Assembly (NCBI GenBank): GCA_965215165.1
Contig: CBDCCX010000006.1
Coordinates: 3,162,001 to 3,226,000, forward strand
Reading direction: 5' to 3'
Length of the DNA stretch: 64,000 bases
From: JANQRZ01 sp965215165
GTDB lineage: Bacteria > Bacteroidota > Rhodothermia > Rhodothermales > JANQRZ01
In this document: piece after piece, positions 35,697-46,016 of the stretch
Layout: each line of letters opens with the position of its first letter
Position numbering within the stretch: position 1 is the stretch's first letter
Notes under the pieces: generated by a model
The model's database searches: none
Seen by the model: only the letters and a program-made list of their open reading frames with translations
Told to the model about the DNA's origin: nothing
Made by a program: the position numbers and the translations under genes

Positions 35697-36524
35697 ATGC
35701 GTGTTCCTGCTAGTGCCTCCCGTTCCGGTCGGTTCCGTCTCGCGCTCTTCCTGGTCGCTCTGCTGGGCGCTCCGGCGGCACACGCGCAGGAGAGACACGT
35801 CCCGGAGGTCGACGGGGGGCGCTTCCTCCGCTGGACTCTGGCCGATCCGCTCGGTCTGGCGCGGGGGCTCACGTCGCGCCACGCCGTCTACACGCTCGGG
35901 GCCGGCGGGGCGCTCGTCCTCTTCACCCTCGCCGACGAGGCCCTCAGCGGGAGCGCGGGTGAGGGCGACGAGCACGACAACGGGCCGCTCCTGAACGCGG
36001 CCAACGAGGTCGGCGACTGGCGGTATGCGATCCCGGCTGCTGGAGCCATCTTCGGAGCGTCGCTGCTGACCGACGACACCCGCTTTCAGGATGCCGCCTT
36101 CACCTCGCTCGAGTCGGCGCTCTACAGCAACTTCCTCAGCTCCTTCCTCAAAGGCGTGGCCGGCCGGGCCCGGCCGCGCGACCTGAAAGGACCCTACGAC
36201 TTCGAGCCGTTCACCGAGCAGCGGTCGTTCCCCTCCGGCCACACCTCGGTCGCGTTCGGCATCGTCACGCCGTGGGTGGTCTACTACCCCGGTCCGCTCA
36301 CCTACGCGCTGTTCGGGGTCACGACGGGCACGGCCGTCGTCCGCGTGGTCCGGGGCGCGCACTGGTCGTCGGACGTTGTGGCGGGGGCGGCGCTGGGCAT
36401 CCTCAGCGGGTACGCGCTCGCCAACCGGCATGGGCGGCACCCGGACGGGTTCTCCGTCGTGCCGGTGGCCTATCCCGGCGGGGCCGGCCTCTCGCTGCGC
36501 CTCTCGCTGTGGGGACGTTGGTAA
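35697..36524 (+). CDS. PAP2-superfamily (acid phosphatase-like) membrane-associated phosphatase
   Basis: The 275-residue protein begins with a signal peptide (cleavage after AHAQ, about 31). The three phosphatase motifs are KGVAGRARPRD (about 154-164), PSGHTS (about 181-186) and RGAHWSSDVVAG (about 220-231), giving the catalytic His pair and Asp. It should remove phosphate from a lipid such as undecaprenyl or phosphatidic acid at the periplasmic side. Only one or two membrane helices are clear in the middle. It is transcribed alone. Confidence 0.9.
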   Translation: MRVPASASRSGRFRLALFLVALLGAPAAHAQERHVPEVDGGRFLRWTLADPLGLARGLTSRHAVYTLGAGGALVLFTLADEALSGSAGEGDEHDNGPLLNAANEVGDWRYAIPAAGAIFGASLLTDDTRFQDAAFTSLESALYSNFLSSFLKGVAGRARPRDLKGPYDFEPFTEQRSFPSGHTSVAFGIVTPWVVYYPGPLTYALFGVTTGTAVVRVVRGAHWSSDVVAGAALGILSGYALANRHGRHPDGFSVVPVAYPGGAGLSLRLSLWGRW

Positions 36525-36548
36525 AAGAAAGCCAAGAATCGGTGGAGT

Positions 36549-36620
36549 CTTAATTTTTAAGCTATGACCTGTTGATTCGTATCAAAACGAAAGAGTAAGT
36601 TGAGTCGAGCGTTTAAAACG
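36549..36620 (+). promoter_or_regulatory. AT-rich regulatory region before the Lrp gene with two small palindromes
   Basis: In an otherwise GC-rich area this stretch is AT-rich and contains CTTAA-TTT-TTAAG (36549-36561) and CGTTT-A-AAACG (36610-36620). Lrp/AsnC regulators bind short AT-rich inverted repeats and usually control their own gene, so these are candidate autoregulatory sites. The second palindrome is 16 bases from the ATG. Confidence 0.4.
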
Positions 36621-36636
36621 TAGCTGGCCCCCACCG

Positions 36637-37146
36637 ATGGAGAAGATCGATGACACCGACGCCCGGATTCTGGACCTGCTCCAGAGCCGGGGTCGCATCA
36701 AGCGCAGCGAGGTCGCCGAGGCGGTCGGGCTGTCGGTGCCGGCCGCGTCGGAGCGGATGCGGAAGCTCGAGGAGCGCGGCGTCGTGACCGGCTACCACGC
36801 CCGGCTCGACGCCCGCCGGCTCGGCTTCGACGTGGCGGCCTTCATCCGCGTGGCGTCCGTCGGCTCCGAGCACTACCCCGAGTTCGTCGAGCGCGTCACC
36901 GCGATGCCGGCCGTGCAGGAGTTGCACTCGATCACCGGCGAGGGCTCGCACCTGCTCAAGGTCCGCGTCCGAAACACCGCTGCGCTCGAGCGCCTGCTCG
37001 CCGAGGTCCAGGCGATCCCCGGCGTGCGCGGCACCCAGACCTCTATCGTCCTCTCCAGCATGAAAGAGTCGGCCGCGCTTCCCGCCACGCCGATGGTGCT
37101 TAACCCGCTCCCCGACCCCAACCGATACCCTCCCCAATCAACCTAG
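36637..37146 (+). CDS. Lrp/AsnC family transcriptional regulator
   Basis: The 169-residue protein has an N-terminal winged helix-turn-helix (IDDTDARILDLLQSRGRIK, with the recognition helix in LSVPAASERMRKLEERG at about 32-48) and a RAM ligand-binding domain (GFDVAAFIRV to about residue 145). The last ~25 residues are a Pro-rich tail beyond the usual family end. It lies 7 bases upstream of glutamine synthetase III and probably controls it in response to an amino acid or nitrogen status. Confidence 0.92.
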   Translation: MEKIDDTDARILDLLQSRGRIKRSEVAEAVGLSVPAASERMRKLEERGVVTGYHARLDARRLGFDVAAFIRVASVGSEHYPEFVERVTAMPAVQELHSITGEGSHLLKVRVRNTAALERLLAEVQAIPGVRGTQTSIVLSSMKESAALPATPMVLNPLPDPNRYPPQST

Positions 37147-37153
37147 CTCCGCC

Positions 37154-39328
<2,175 letters not shown>

Positions 39329-39330
39329 CT

Positions 39331-39357
39331 GTAGGGGCGACCGGCCGGTCGCCCTGG
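39331..39357. repeat. GC palindrome copy (REP-like), right arm eroded
   Basis: GTAGGGGCGACCGG/CCGGTCGCCCT keeps the palindromic core; the last bases diverge (TGGCG instead of CTAC). It sits 2 bases after the glnN stop codon and may act as transcript end protector or terminator. Confidence 0.75.
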
Positions 39358-39508
39358 CGTGAGACGGAAGCGCCCGCCCCAGCCTGGCCAGGGCAGGCGC
39401 TCTCTGCTCGCGGCCAGACAGACGCCGTAGCCGCGCCGAGTCCATAGCCGCGCGAGGAAACCGTCGGCGGGGGCTCTGGTTTGCAGCACGCTCTGGCTTC
39501 CCGCCCCC

Positions 39509-40276
39509 ATGTGCACCCTCTTCGTGGCCCACAGCATTCATCCCCGCTACCCGCTCGTCGTCCTCTCCAACCGGGACGAGGCGCACGACCGGCCGACCGC
39601 CCCGGCAGCCTTCTGGGACGATTGCCCCCAGGTTCTCGCCGGGCGCGACCTCCGGGCCAGCGGGACGTGGTTCGGCATCACGATCGGCGGGCGGTGGGCC
39701 ATCGTCACCAACCTCCGCGCGCCCGAGTGGATGCACCGGACGTTCCCGCGCTCGCGTGGCGCGCTCGTCGCCGACTACCTCTGCGGCGACACAACCCCAG
39801 CCAACTTCGCGGCGAAGGCGACCGCTGACCAGGCGGAATACGGCGGCTTCAACCTGCTCGTCGGCACGCTCGACGCTCTCTTCTACGCCTCCAGCCGGAG
39901 GGCGACGCCCCGCGCCCTAGCCCCTGGTTTCTACGGCCTCAGCAACGCCGCGCTCGACGAACCGTGGCCGAAGGTGGCGCGCGGCGGCCAGGCCTTTCAG
40001 CAGTGGGCCGAGACGGGAGACGGGGACGAAGAAGCGCTGTTTGCCTTGATGCGCGACGAGACTCTGGCCTCGGACGATCTCCTCCCGGATACCGGCGTCG
40101 GGGTCGAGGCGGAGCGGTTCCTGTCGCCGCTCTTCATCGCCGGACCGAGCTATGGCACACGGACGACGACGCTGCTGACGGTCCAGGATGACGGCGCTGC
40201 CCGTTTCGTCGAACGCTCCTACGCGCCGGGCGGCACGGCGACGGGGACGGTTACGCACAACGTGCGCCTCGCCTAA
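39509..40276 (+). CDS. NRDE-family (TANGO2-like) protein
   Basis: The 255-residue protein starts MCTLFVA, the Cys at position 2 being the N-terminal nucleophile-like residue of this family, and has the eponymous NRDE motif (LSNRDEAHDRP, about 20-30). GRDLRASGTWFGI and GFYGLSNAALDEPWPKV are further family blocks. TANGO2-like proteins have been linked to heme or lipid handling in eukaryotes; the bacterial role is unsettled. The gene is followed by a bidirectional terminator shared with the converging EF-hand gene. Confidence 0.9.
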   Translation: MCTLFVAHSIHPRYPLVVLSNRDEAHDRPTAPAAFWDDCPQVLAGRDLRASGTWFGITIGGRWAIVTNLRAPEWMHRTFPRSRGALVADYLCGDTTPANFAAKATADQAEYGGFNLLVGTLDALFYASSRRATPRALAPGFYGLSNAALDEPWPKVARGGQAFQQWAETGDGDEEALFALMRDETLASDDLLPDTGVGVEAERFLSPLFIAGPSYGTRTTTLLTVQDDGAARFVERSYAPGGTATGTVTHNVRLA

Positions 40277-40294
40277 ACAGACTCGCCTAAACAG

Positions 40295-40332
40295 AAACGC
40301 CCCGCACCGGCCGAAGCGAGTGCGGGGCGAAA
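40295..40332. terminator. Bidirectional terminator between convergent genes
   Basis: CGCCCCGCAC (40298-40307) pairs perfectly with GTGCGGGGCG (40320-40329), with A-rich sequence before it and GAAAGG after it. It lies between the converging NRDE and EF-hand genes. Confidence 0.75.
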
Positions 40333-40350
40333 GGCACGAAGCCGAGCCGC

Positions 40351-40848
40351 TTACATCTGCTCGTCCATCATGGGCTGCTGGCCCATCATGGTTTCGAACC
40401 GAGCGAACTCCTCGCGGCTGACGCGGCCGTCGCCGTCACGGTCCATCCGGCCGTAGGCTCCGGCACGGAACTCGTCCATGCTGAGTCGGCCGTCGGCGTC
40501 GGTGTCGTAGGTGCCGTAGTTCTCAGCCGTGTCGTAGCCGGCTCCGACATAGCCCGTCGTGTACTCCTCCTCGGTGAGGTAGGTGTCGCCGTCGGTGTCG
40601 TAGGTGTTGTAGACGCCCGAGCGGTCATAGCCGTCGCCGAACTCGTCCATCGTGACGTAGGTGTCACCATCGGCGTCGTAATCGGCGAACATGCCCGTGG
40701 CCATCGGGTCGTCTACATCGTCGTCGACCATGAGGCCATCCTCGGCGACCGCGTCGGCCTCGTCGAGGGCCTCCGGCTCGCCCGCGTCCACGCACGCGCT
40801 GAGGGAGAGGAACGAGAGGGCCAGCAGGGAAAAGAGAAAGCGTTTCAT
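40351..40848 (-). CDS. EF-hand calcium-binding lipoprotein
   Basis: The 165-residue protein has a lipoprotein signal ending LSLSAC (Cys at 19), an acidic linker, and four EF-hand loops: DYDADGDTYVTMDEF, TYDTDGDTYLTEEEY, TYDTDADGRLSMDEF and RMDRDGDGRVSREEF. Each loop has acidic or polar residues at positions 1, 3, 5 and 12, so up to four calcium ions could be bound in the periplasm or at the cell surface. The tail is Met/Gln-rich (MMGQQPMMDEQM). Role unknown. Confidence 0.88.
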   Translation of the reverse strand: MKRFLFSLLALSFLSLSACVDAGEPEALDEADAVAEDGLMVDDDVDDPMATGMFADYDADGDTYVTMDEFGDGYDRSGVYNTYDTDGDTYLTEEEYTTGYVGAGYDTAENYGTYDTDADGRLSMDEFRAGAYGRMDRDGDGRVSREEFARFETMMGQQPMMDEQM

Positions 40849-40970
40849 AGGATCGGGAAGTGGGTGAATGGCGGTAGTAGACCGTCGTGTCTGGCGTTAG
40901 CCTTGCGTCGGTCTGCCATCCAAAGCGTTGCAAAGCGCGCGAGTTCCCTGAGCGCAGTGCCGCCGGGACG

Positions 40971-40989
40971 GGGGCGTACAGAACGCCCC
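40971..40989 (+). promoter_or_regulatory. Hairpin in the leader of the thioredoxin-like gene
   Basis: GGGGCGT-ACAGA-ACGCCCC is a perfect 7-bp stem with a 5-base loop, 48 bases before the ATG at 41038. It could be a weak terminator for an upstream transcript or a leader structure. Confidence 0.4.
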
Positions 40990-41037
40990 ATCTTCTCGCG
41001 CATACAACGGCCCTTCGCTCACCCGCGCCCAGGGTCC

Positions 41038-41589
41038 ATGCTCCACGCCTCGCCGACTGACACCGCACTCGACTCCTTCTGGGATGACGCGGTCTCCTTC
41101 GAAACTTTCCTCCCGACCGCCGAAAAGAACGCCGACCTGTGGAGGGCCGTCTGGGACCGGGCGCACACCCCAGACGACTTGGCGGCGCGCGCGGCCGCCG
41201 TTCCTGGCCCGTGGCACCTGCTCGCGCTCTCCGAGGACTGGTGCGGCGACGCCGTCAACACGCTCCCCGTCCTCGCCCGCCTTGCCGAGAAGACGCCCCA
41301 CCTCGATTTCCGCCTCCTCCCTCGGGACGAGTACCTCGGCCTGATGGACGAGCATCTCACCGGGGGCCGGTCGCGGTCGATCCCTGTCGTGATGCTGCTC
41401 GACGCAGAGTTCGTCGAGCACGGTTGGTGGGGACCGCGCCCGTCCGAGCTGCAGGCGTGGGTGATGGAGGAGGGCTTGGCGCTGGAGTCCGAGGAGCGCT
41501 ACAAGCACGTCCGGCAGTTCTACGCGCGCGACAAGGGCCGGAGCACGCTGGAGGAGATCGTCGCCGGCCTAGAGACCGTAGCAAGCTGA
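41038..41589 (+). CDS. Thioredoxin-family protein with a single active-site cysteine
   Basis: The chosen ATG gives 183 residues; longer frames run through non-protein-like sequence. HLLALSEDWCGDAVNTLPVLARLAE (about 60-84) is the thioredoxin active-site helix with WCGD in place of WCxxC, and a cis-Pro follows in RSIPVVMLLD. Proteins of this type are common in Bacteroidota and annotated as thioredoxin family; with one Cys they cannot form the usual intramolecular disulfide and may act on glutathione- or bacillithiol-like mixed disulfides. Cytoplasmic, no signal peptide. Confidence 0.82.
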   Translation: MLHASPTDTALDSFWDDAVSFETFLPTAEKNADLWRAVWDRAHTPDDLAARAAAVPGPWHLLALSEDWCGDAVNTLPVLARLAEKTPHLDFRLLPRDEYLGLMDEHLTGGRSRSIPVVMLLDAEFVEHGWWGPRPSELQAWVMEEGLALESEERYKHVRQFYARDKGRSTLEEIVAGLETVAS

Positions 41590-41664
41590 CCGACGAGGAG
41601 CCCGCACGACGGGAGCCCGCACGACGGAGCGAGACGCTGGCTCATTTCGCCCTGCTTCCCGCGC

Positions 41665-41982
41665 CTACGCCTCCAGCTTTGCCCGCACCTTGCGTAGCGT
41701 CGAGACCACGCCGAGCACCACCATCGCGGCGACCAGCCCGTAGACCCACCACGGGATGTTCTGCCCGGCGACGAGTAGATAGAGGTAGGCCGAGCAGAAA
41801 AACAGCAAGCTCAGGAACGCCGGCAGCAGGATCGGCTTCTTCTGCCGCAGATTCCGGATCAGCCACCCGAGCGACAGCGTGAAGAACGGGATCGCCCCGA
41901 CGTAGATCACCCCGAAGATGACCGGGTCGACGCCGTACTCGGCCCCGAGGCTGAAGAACCACGTCTTGACCGACTCCCACAT
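41665..41982 (-). CDS. Small membrane protein of unknown function
   Basis: The 105-residue protein has three hydrophobic helices (about 20-40, 51-69, 76-93), the last followed by a basic tail RKVRAKLEA. YGVDPVIFGVIYVGAIPFFTL resembles small integral membrane proteins seen in Bacteroidota beside hydrolases, but I know no function. The gene starts immediately at the stop of the alpha/beta hydrolase gene and shares its transcript. Confidence 0.7.
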   Translation of the reverse strand: MWESVKTWFFSLGAEYGVDPVIFGVIYVGAIPFFTLSLGWLIRNLRQKKPILLPAFLSLLFFCSAYLYLLVAGQNIPWWVYGLVAAMVVLGVVSTLRKVRAKLEA

Positions 41983-42765
41983 CTAGCGCACCTCTTCGGT
42001 GTAGCGCCGCTCGATGTAGCGCCGCGCCCAGGCCGCGATCACGTCGCCGGCGTACTCGGCGTCGCGCTCGTCGCTCAGCAGGTGGTCGGCGGTGTCGAGC
42101 GAGACAAAGCTCTTGGGGTGCCTGGCCGCCTGGAAGATGTGGGCCGCGTTCTCGACCCCGACCGTCTGATCGCCCGGCGCGTGGAAAACCAGCAGCGCCC
42201 GGTCCAGCGCGGCGATGGCCTCGTCCATCCGCTGCATCGCCAGGTCGTCGACGAACGACTTGCGGATCGTGAACGGCCGCCCGGCCAACGTCACGCACGC
42301 CTCGCCCAGGGCCTCGATCTCGGCGAGCGAGGCGTCGAACAGGTGGCGGACGTGCTCCGGGTCGCACGGCGCGCCAATCGTGGCGACGGCCTTGACGCTC
42401 GGAATCCGCCCGGCGGCCTGGAGCACCGCCGCCCCACCGAGCGAGTGGCCGACCAGGATGGCGGGCGCGGCCAGTTCGTCGGCGAGGCAATCGGCGGCGG
42501 CCACCAGGTCGTCCACGTCGCCCGAGAACGTCGAGTCGGCAAAGGTGCCCTCGCTCTGGCCGAGCCCGGTGAAGTCGAACCGCAGCACCGCGATGCCCTC
42601 GCGGTTCAGCGCCCGGCTGATCGCGCCGACGGCTTTGAGGTCCTTCGAGCACGTAAAGCAGTGCGCGAAGAGTGCCCCGGCGTCCGGCTCGGCGTCGGGC
42701 AGGTCGAGCCGGGCAGCGAGCGTGTGCCCGCGCGGGCTGGTGATCGAGAGGCGGCGAGAGGCCAT
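41983..42765 (-). CDS. Alpha/beta hydrolase
   Basis: The 260-residue protein has the nucleophile elbow GHSLGG (Ser at about 107), the oxyanion region FAHCFTCSKDL (about 32-42), the acid in FHAPGDQTV and a catalytic His near TADHLLSD. HCFTCSKD and LRFDFTGLGxSEG are characteristic of the hydrolase part of the widespread hydrolase-OsmC fusions; here the OsmC domain is missing and the protein stands alone. Substrate unknown, probably an ester in the cytoplasm. It follows the flavodoxin-like gene after 4 bases. Confidence 0.88.
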   Translation of the reverse strand: MASRRLSITSPRGHTLAARLDLPDAEPDAGALFAHCFTCSKDLKAVGAISRALNREGIAVLRFDFTGLGQSEGTFADSTFSGDVDDLVAAADCLADELAAPAILVGHSLGGAAVLQAAGRIPSVKAVATIGAPCDPEHVRHLFDASLAEIEALGEACVTLAGRPFTIRKSFVDDLAMQRMDEAIAALDRALLVFHAPGDQTVGVENAAHIFQAARHPKSFVSLDTADHLLSDERDAEYAGDVIAAWARRYIERRYTEEVR

Positions 42766-42769
42766 GGAC

Positions 42770-43417
42770 TCAGCGGCTGACCTCTTTCGCGGCGGCGTCG
42801 GCGGCGTCGAGGTCGATGGAGTAGGGGTGCGCCCTCAGCCAGCGGGCGGCCTCGGCGCAGTTCTTGGCAAGATAGCGCGCGGTGCGGTTGGTGTAGAGGT
42901 GGCGGTCGCCGCCGGCGTCGAGGTAGCTCGGCCCCGGCCCGGCGTCGCCGACCCAGTAGCAGTCGGCGTTCGGCGGGATGGTGCAGCCGAGGTGGGAGAG
43001 GTTGAAGAGCGTAGTCGCCGCCGCGTCGTGCGCGCCGTCCTCGTTGCCGGTGACGATGCACGCGCCGACTTTGTTGTAGAGCGGGTACTGCCCGCGCTCG
43101 GTTTTCTCGCTATAGGTCCCGTCGAGCCGCTCGACGACGAGCTGGGCGACCGAGCCGCGCACCCCGAACCAGATCGGCGTGGCGACGACGAGGATATCGC
43201 ACGCCTTGATCTTTTCGAGTATCTGCGGCCACGCGTCGCCCTCGCCCTCGTCGGAGGAGACCCCGAACGGAATCCGATGGTCTACGACGCGGACGACCTC
43301 GGACGAGACGCCCTCAGCCTCGAAGAGCGCCGCGACCTTGTCGATGAGCGCCCGCGTGTTGGAGGTCGCGGGCGAGCGCTTGAGCGTGCAGTTGAGGAAG
43401 AGGGCGCGGAGGTCCAT
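42770..43417 (-). CDS. Flavodoxin-fold NAD(P)H-dependent FMN reductase-like protein
   Basis: From ATG 43417 the protein has 215 residues. LFLNCTLKRSPATSNTRALIDK (about 6-27) is the FMN phosphate-binding loop, and ILVVATPIWFGVRGSVAQLVVERLD (about 76-100) the second flavin loop of the flavodoxin/NADPH-dependent FMN reductase family. It probably reduces flavins, quinones or nitro compounds. The gene heads a three-gene minus-strand operon with the alpha/beta hydrolase and the small membrane protein. Confidence 0.88.
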   Translation of the reverse strand: MDLRALFLNCTLKRSPATSNTRALIDKVAALFEAEGVSSEVVRVVDHRIPFGVSSDEGEGDAWPQILEKIKACDILVVATPIWFGVRGSVAQLVVERLDGTYSEKTERGQYPLYNKVGACIVTGNEDGAHDAAATTLFNLSHLGCTIPPNADCYWVGDAGPGPSYLDAGGDRHLYTNRTARYLAKNCAEAARWLRAHPYSIDLDAADAAAKEVSR

Positions 43418-43511
43418 CGGCAGGGCAGGCGGGTGAGGCCGGAGGATACACCGCTCGCCGGTCTCGCGGCTCACGAGCCGGTAACACCTGCTCTGCCTGC
43501 CACTCGCGTTC

Positions 43512-43724
43512 TCAACCGCTCCTCCGCTTCGAGTTGAGACGAAGGCGACGCCGAGCTACGACAACACGCTCGCCAGTCTCCAGCTCGACCAGGGCCGTCG
43601 CCATCCGGGTGCTCACGATGCACTTCCCATCATGACGACGAACAGGGTTGCACTGAGAGCCACGTAGTTCGTCGCGCGTTTGCCGGTCACCGAGGTAGGT
43701 GTATCTCGCTTTGGAAGGAGACAT
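43512..43724 (-). CDS. Small basic hypothetical protein
   Basis: The 70-residue protein reads YTYLGDRQTRDELRGSQCNPV, then VRRHDGKCIVSTRMATALVELE and TGERVVVARRRLRLN. The alternating strands look like a small SH3-type barrel, similar to short proteins found in phage or accessory regions, but I can give no function. It is 9 bases downstream of the DUF5131 gene on the same strand, so it is likely the third member of that accessory island. Confidence 0.55.
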   Translation of the reverse strand: MSPSKARYTYLGDRQTRDELRGSQCNPVRRHDGKCIVSTRMATALVELETGERVVVARRRLRLNSKRRSG

Positions 43725-43733
43725 AGCCCTCAG

Positions 43734-44612
43734 TCATGCCACTTGAGGAAACGCGCGGTCACCGACTTTCCGAACAGGATCAGGCCACTTCGCCGCATCG
43801 CTTCCTTTGGTGTCACCCAGGCCGTACTTCCGAGCGAGAACTCGACCGGTTTGTTTGAAAAAGTAAGCCACGCCCGCTTCCAAACAAGCTTGCTGAATCG
43901 CGGCGGCCCACTCGGTTCTCATCGGACGGGCGTTCGGGCCAGACTCGCCGCCTACGATCACCCAGTGAATACCGTTAAGACGGTCATCTAAGTCAAGCTC
44001 ACCAATAAGAGGCTCGCAGGAGAGGAAGCGAATCTGCGCCGGTACCTCTCGAAGCGCGTCAATACGTTCGACGACACGCTCGTCCTCGACGCTCGTGCCG
44101 ATCCACACATTCGAAAGAGGCCACGACGGAGAGAACAACGCCGTCTCGACTCGCGCTGCACCCTCAGTAATCTGAGAGGTTAAGTCTGTACAGACCGAGA
44201 CAGGATAAGAACCACGTTCGTCGAGCCAGCGAAAGAAAGCTGCCGCTCGTTCCGGCCTTTTGGTAAGAACTTGATATTTATGATGCGGCGTGACAGCTAT
44301 CACCCCGAACACCGCCGCTACAAACTCGAAGTCCACCTCCGGATGGAACAGGTCGGACATTGAGTTGACAAAGTAGACAGTATCTCTCCTGCGCCGAAGT
44401 GGCTGCTCCAAAGAGGCGGGGTGCATACGCACGACCCCGTTGAAATGAGACTTGCCTGGGTTGATCAAACCATCATACTTCTCCTGTCCCATCGCTGCCA
44501 GCCTCCGAGTCATCGTCACTGCATAGCAGAAGTCGCAGCCTGCTGATGCACGGGTGCAGCCCGACACAGGATTCCATGTCGCTTCGGTCCATTCGATCGA
44601 CGACTGAGCCAT
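43734..44612 (-). CDS. DUF5131 (phage Gp37/Gp68-like) three-Cys-motif protein
   Basis: The 292-residue protein begins SSIEWTEATWNPVSGCTRASAGCDFCYA; cysteines at about 19, 26 and 29 form the radical-SAM-like three-Cys motif of this family. YQVLTKRPERA, VWIGTSVED, RFLSCEPLIG and WVIVGGESGPNARPM are further conserved blocks of a TIM-barrel-like fold. Members occur in phages and accessory islands, often beside TcmP as here; an iron-sulfur cluster is likely but the reaction is not known. Base composition is AT-richer than the chromosome. The start follows the tcmP stop after 74 bases. Confidence 0.9.
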   Translation of the reverse strand: MAQSSIEWTEATWNPVSGCTRASAGCDFCYAVTMTRRLAAMGQEKYDGLINPGKSHFNGVVRMHPASLEQPLRRRRDTVYFVNSMSDLFHPEVDFEFVAAVFGVIAVTPHHKYQVLTKRPERAAAFFRWLDERGSYPVSVCTDLTSQITEGAARVETALFSPSWPLSNVWIGTSVEDERVVERIDALREVPAQIRFLSCEPLIGELDLDDRLNGIHWVIVGGESGPNARPMRTEWAAAIQQACLEAGVAYFFKQTGRVLARKYGLGDTKGSDAAKWPDPVRKVGDRAFPQVA

Positions 44613-44686
44613 AGAGGAAGGTAATGGGAGGTGGTGCAGCTTATGGACTGACGGTGTCAGCGTTGCGTCATACGGCTCTGAGGAAG

Positions 44687-45898
44687 TTACGTTGTAGCTG
44701 GAAAAAGCCGAGCATGATCGTTCAGCCCCTTACGCTGACCGGGTCCCACCAACTCACCGTCTGGCGTCCTAACGATGATCACTCCCTCATCACGTAACTG
44801 CTTGACGGCACGGTGATACTCTTTATTGAAGAATTGTAGAAAGTTCTCTTGAACAATATGTTCCCACATACTCATCCTGCTTTGTCCGGGCTGCTCGGAC
44901 GCTAGGTGAGGAACCATTGCGAGAAGATCTTTGATGGCTTTACCTCGTCCCCGCTCCCATTCCTGGAATTCAGGATCACCGATCTGGGCACTGAAAAGCG
45001 GAGCATTGTCCTCGACGTTACGCTTATGAAGTTCGCCTCCGGTGGCATGCCCCATCGTTTCGTTCATGAGCTTCAGCGCTTCGATATTCGGGGAGCCGTG
45101 AATAAGCCTGTAGTTGGGAGAGGCTTCATCTTTCTCGCGAACAGGACAGTGGCCGACGTAGGTCAGCCCCTCTGCTTTAAGCCTCTGGACATAGCCCTCA
45201 ACGACTAGGTCTGAGCGCTCTTCCGTACTCAGATCATCCTTGTACTGAAAATCGCGCCACCAACCGCCTCCAAGCGTCCGGTCTATGCTATCCAACTTAC
45301 TCAGTGTGTTGGCGTCGAGACCGGAAAAGCCACGATCCCAAACGCTATCACGAGCAGACTTCCTATGAAAATCGGAAACCATGAAATTGATGAGTAACTC
45401 TGTACTCAGACCATTTCTCACTCTTCTAATCAGCGGGACGAGGAGTTCGAAATCATATCCAGTAATCCCATACGGGTCGATGAAAACAAAAAGCGAATGC
45501 TTGTCCACATACTCGTGGATTAAGGCAAGCAGTTCTTCTGACGGAATGTTGAGCACATGGGCGTTCTCATGCGATGCGAGGAGCCTTTCCAATTCGCTGT
45601 GCATCTCGTCATTCAAGTTGCCAAAGACAGCGCTCCATTTCCCTGGAGCCGCAGTCGCAGCAGCGTTGACGATGATCATTGGAGAGCCTTCAGCACCATC
45701 ATCAAAAATGCCTTTTCCAGCAAACACGTCGGCGAACAAAACAGGCTTCTCCATGCCGCGAGTCTGGCGCTTCAGCAGGATCTTATTCAGGTAGGGCGGT
45801 ATGTACTTCGACAGAATCAGATCTTTCTGGACTGACCAAGGTTTCTTGGATCCAAAGAAAGCTCTGTCTGCTTCTCGCATCCATTGAGGTGCCGCCAT
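44687..45898 (-). CDS. tcmP: Three-Cys-motif partner protein TcmP
   Basis: The 403-residue protein has the TcmP pattern: KTD-like WSVQKDLILSKYIPPYLNKIL (about 21-41), FADVFAGKGIFDDGAEGSP (about 55-73) resembling a methyltransferase SAM loop, and LFVFIDPYGITGYDF (about 135-149) with an IDPYG motif like motif IV of DNA/RNA methyltransferases. The C-terminal ~80 residues look like a winged helix (VKQLRDEGVIIVRTPDGE). It is named for its regular place next to the three-Cys-motif protein, which is the next gene. The pair may modify nucleic acid, but no function has been established that I know of. AT-rich composition marks it as acquired. Confidence 0.88.
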   Translation of the reverse strand: MAAPQWMREADRAFFGSKKPWSVQKDLILSKYIPPYLNKILLKRQTRGMEKPVLFADVFAGKGIFDDGAEGSPMIIVNAAATAAPGKWSAVFGNLNDEMHSELERLLASHENAHVLNIPSEELLALIHEYVDKHSLFVFIDPYGITGYDFELLVPLIRRVRNGLSTELLINFMVSDFHRKSARDSVWDRGFSGLDANTLSKLDSIDRTLGGGWWRDFQYKDDLSTEERSDLVVEGYVQRLKAEGLTYVGHCPVREKDEASPNYRLIHGSPNIEALKLMNETMGHATGGELHKRNVEDNAPLFSAQIGDPEFQEWERGRGKAIKDLLAMVPHLASEQPGQSRMSMWEHIVQENFLQFFNKEYHRAVKQLRDEGVIIVRTPDGELVGPGQRKGLNDHARLFPATT

Positions 45899-45926
45899 AA
45901 TAGTTGTGGCTTGGGAAAACGACGAA

Positions 45927-45950
45927 ATGAGGTTAGGGATGAGGTTAGGG
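45927..45950 (-). promoter_or_regulatory. Two tandem 12-bp repeats before tcmP
   Basis: On the minus strand CCCTAACCTCAT is repeated twice without a gap, 28 bases before the tcmP start codon, in the promoter position. A pair of direct repeats there suggests a regulator binding site. Confidence 0.45.
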
Positions 45951-46016
45951 CGCTAAGCTAAGGACGGAGGAGATATCAGTTCGAGGATGAATGTATTAGA
46001 GCGTAGGAGACACCGC

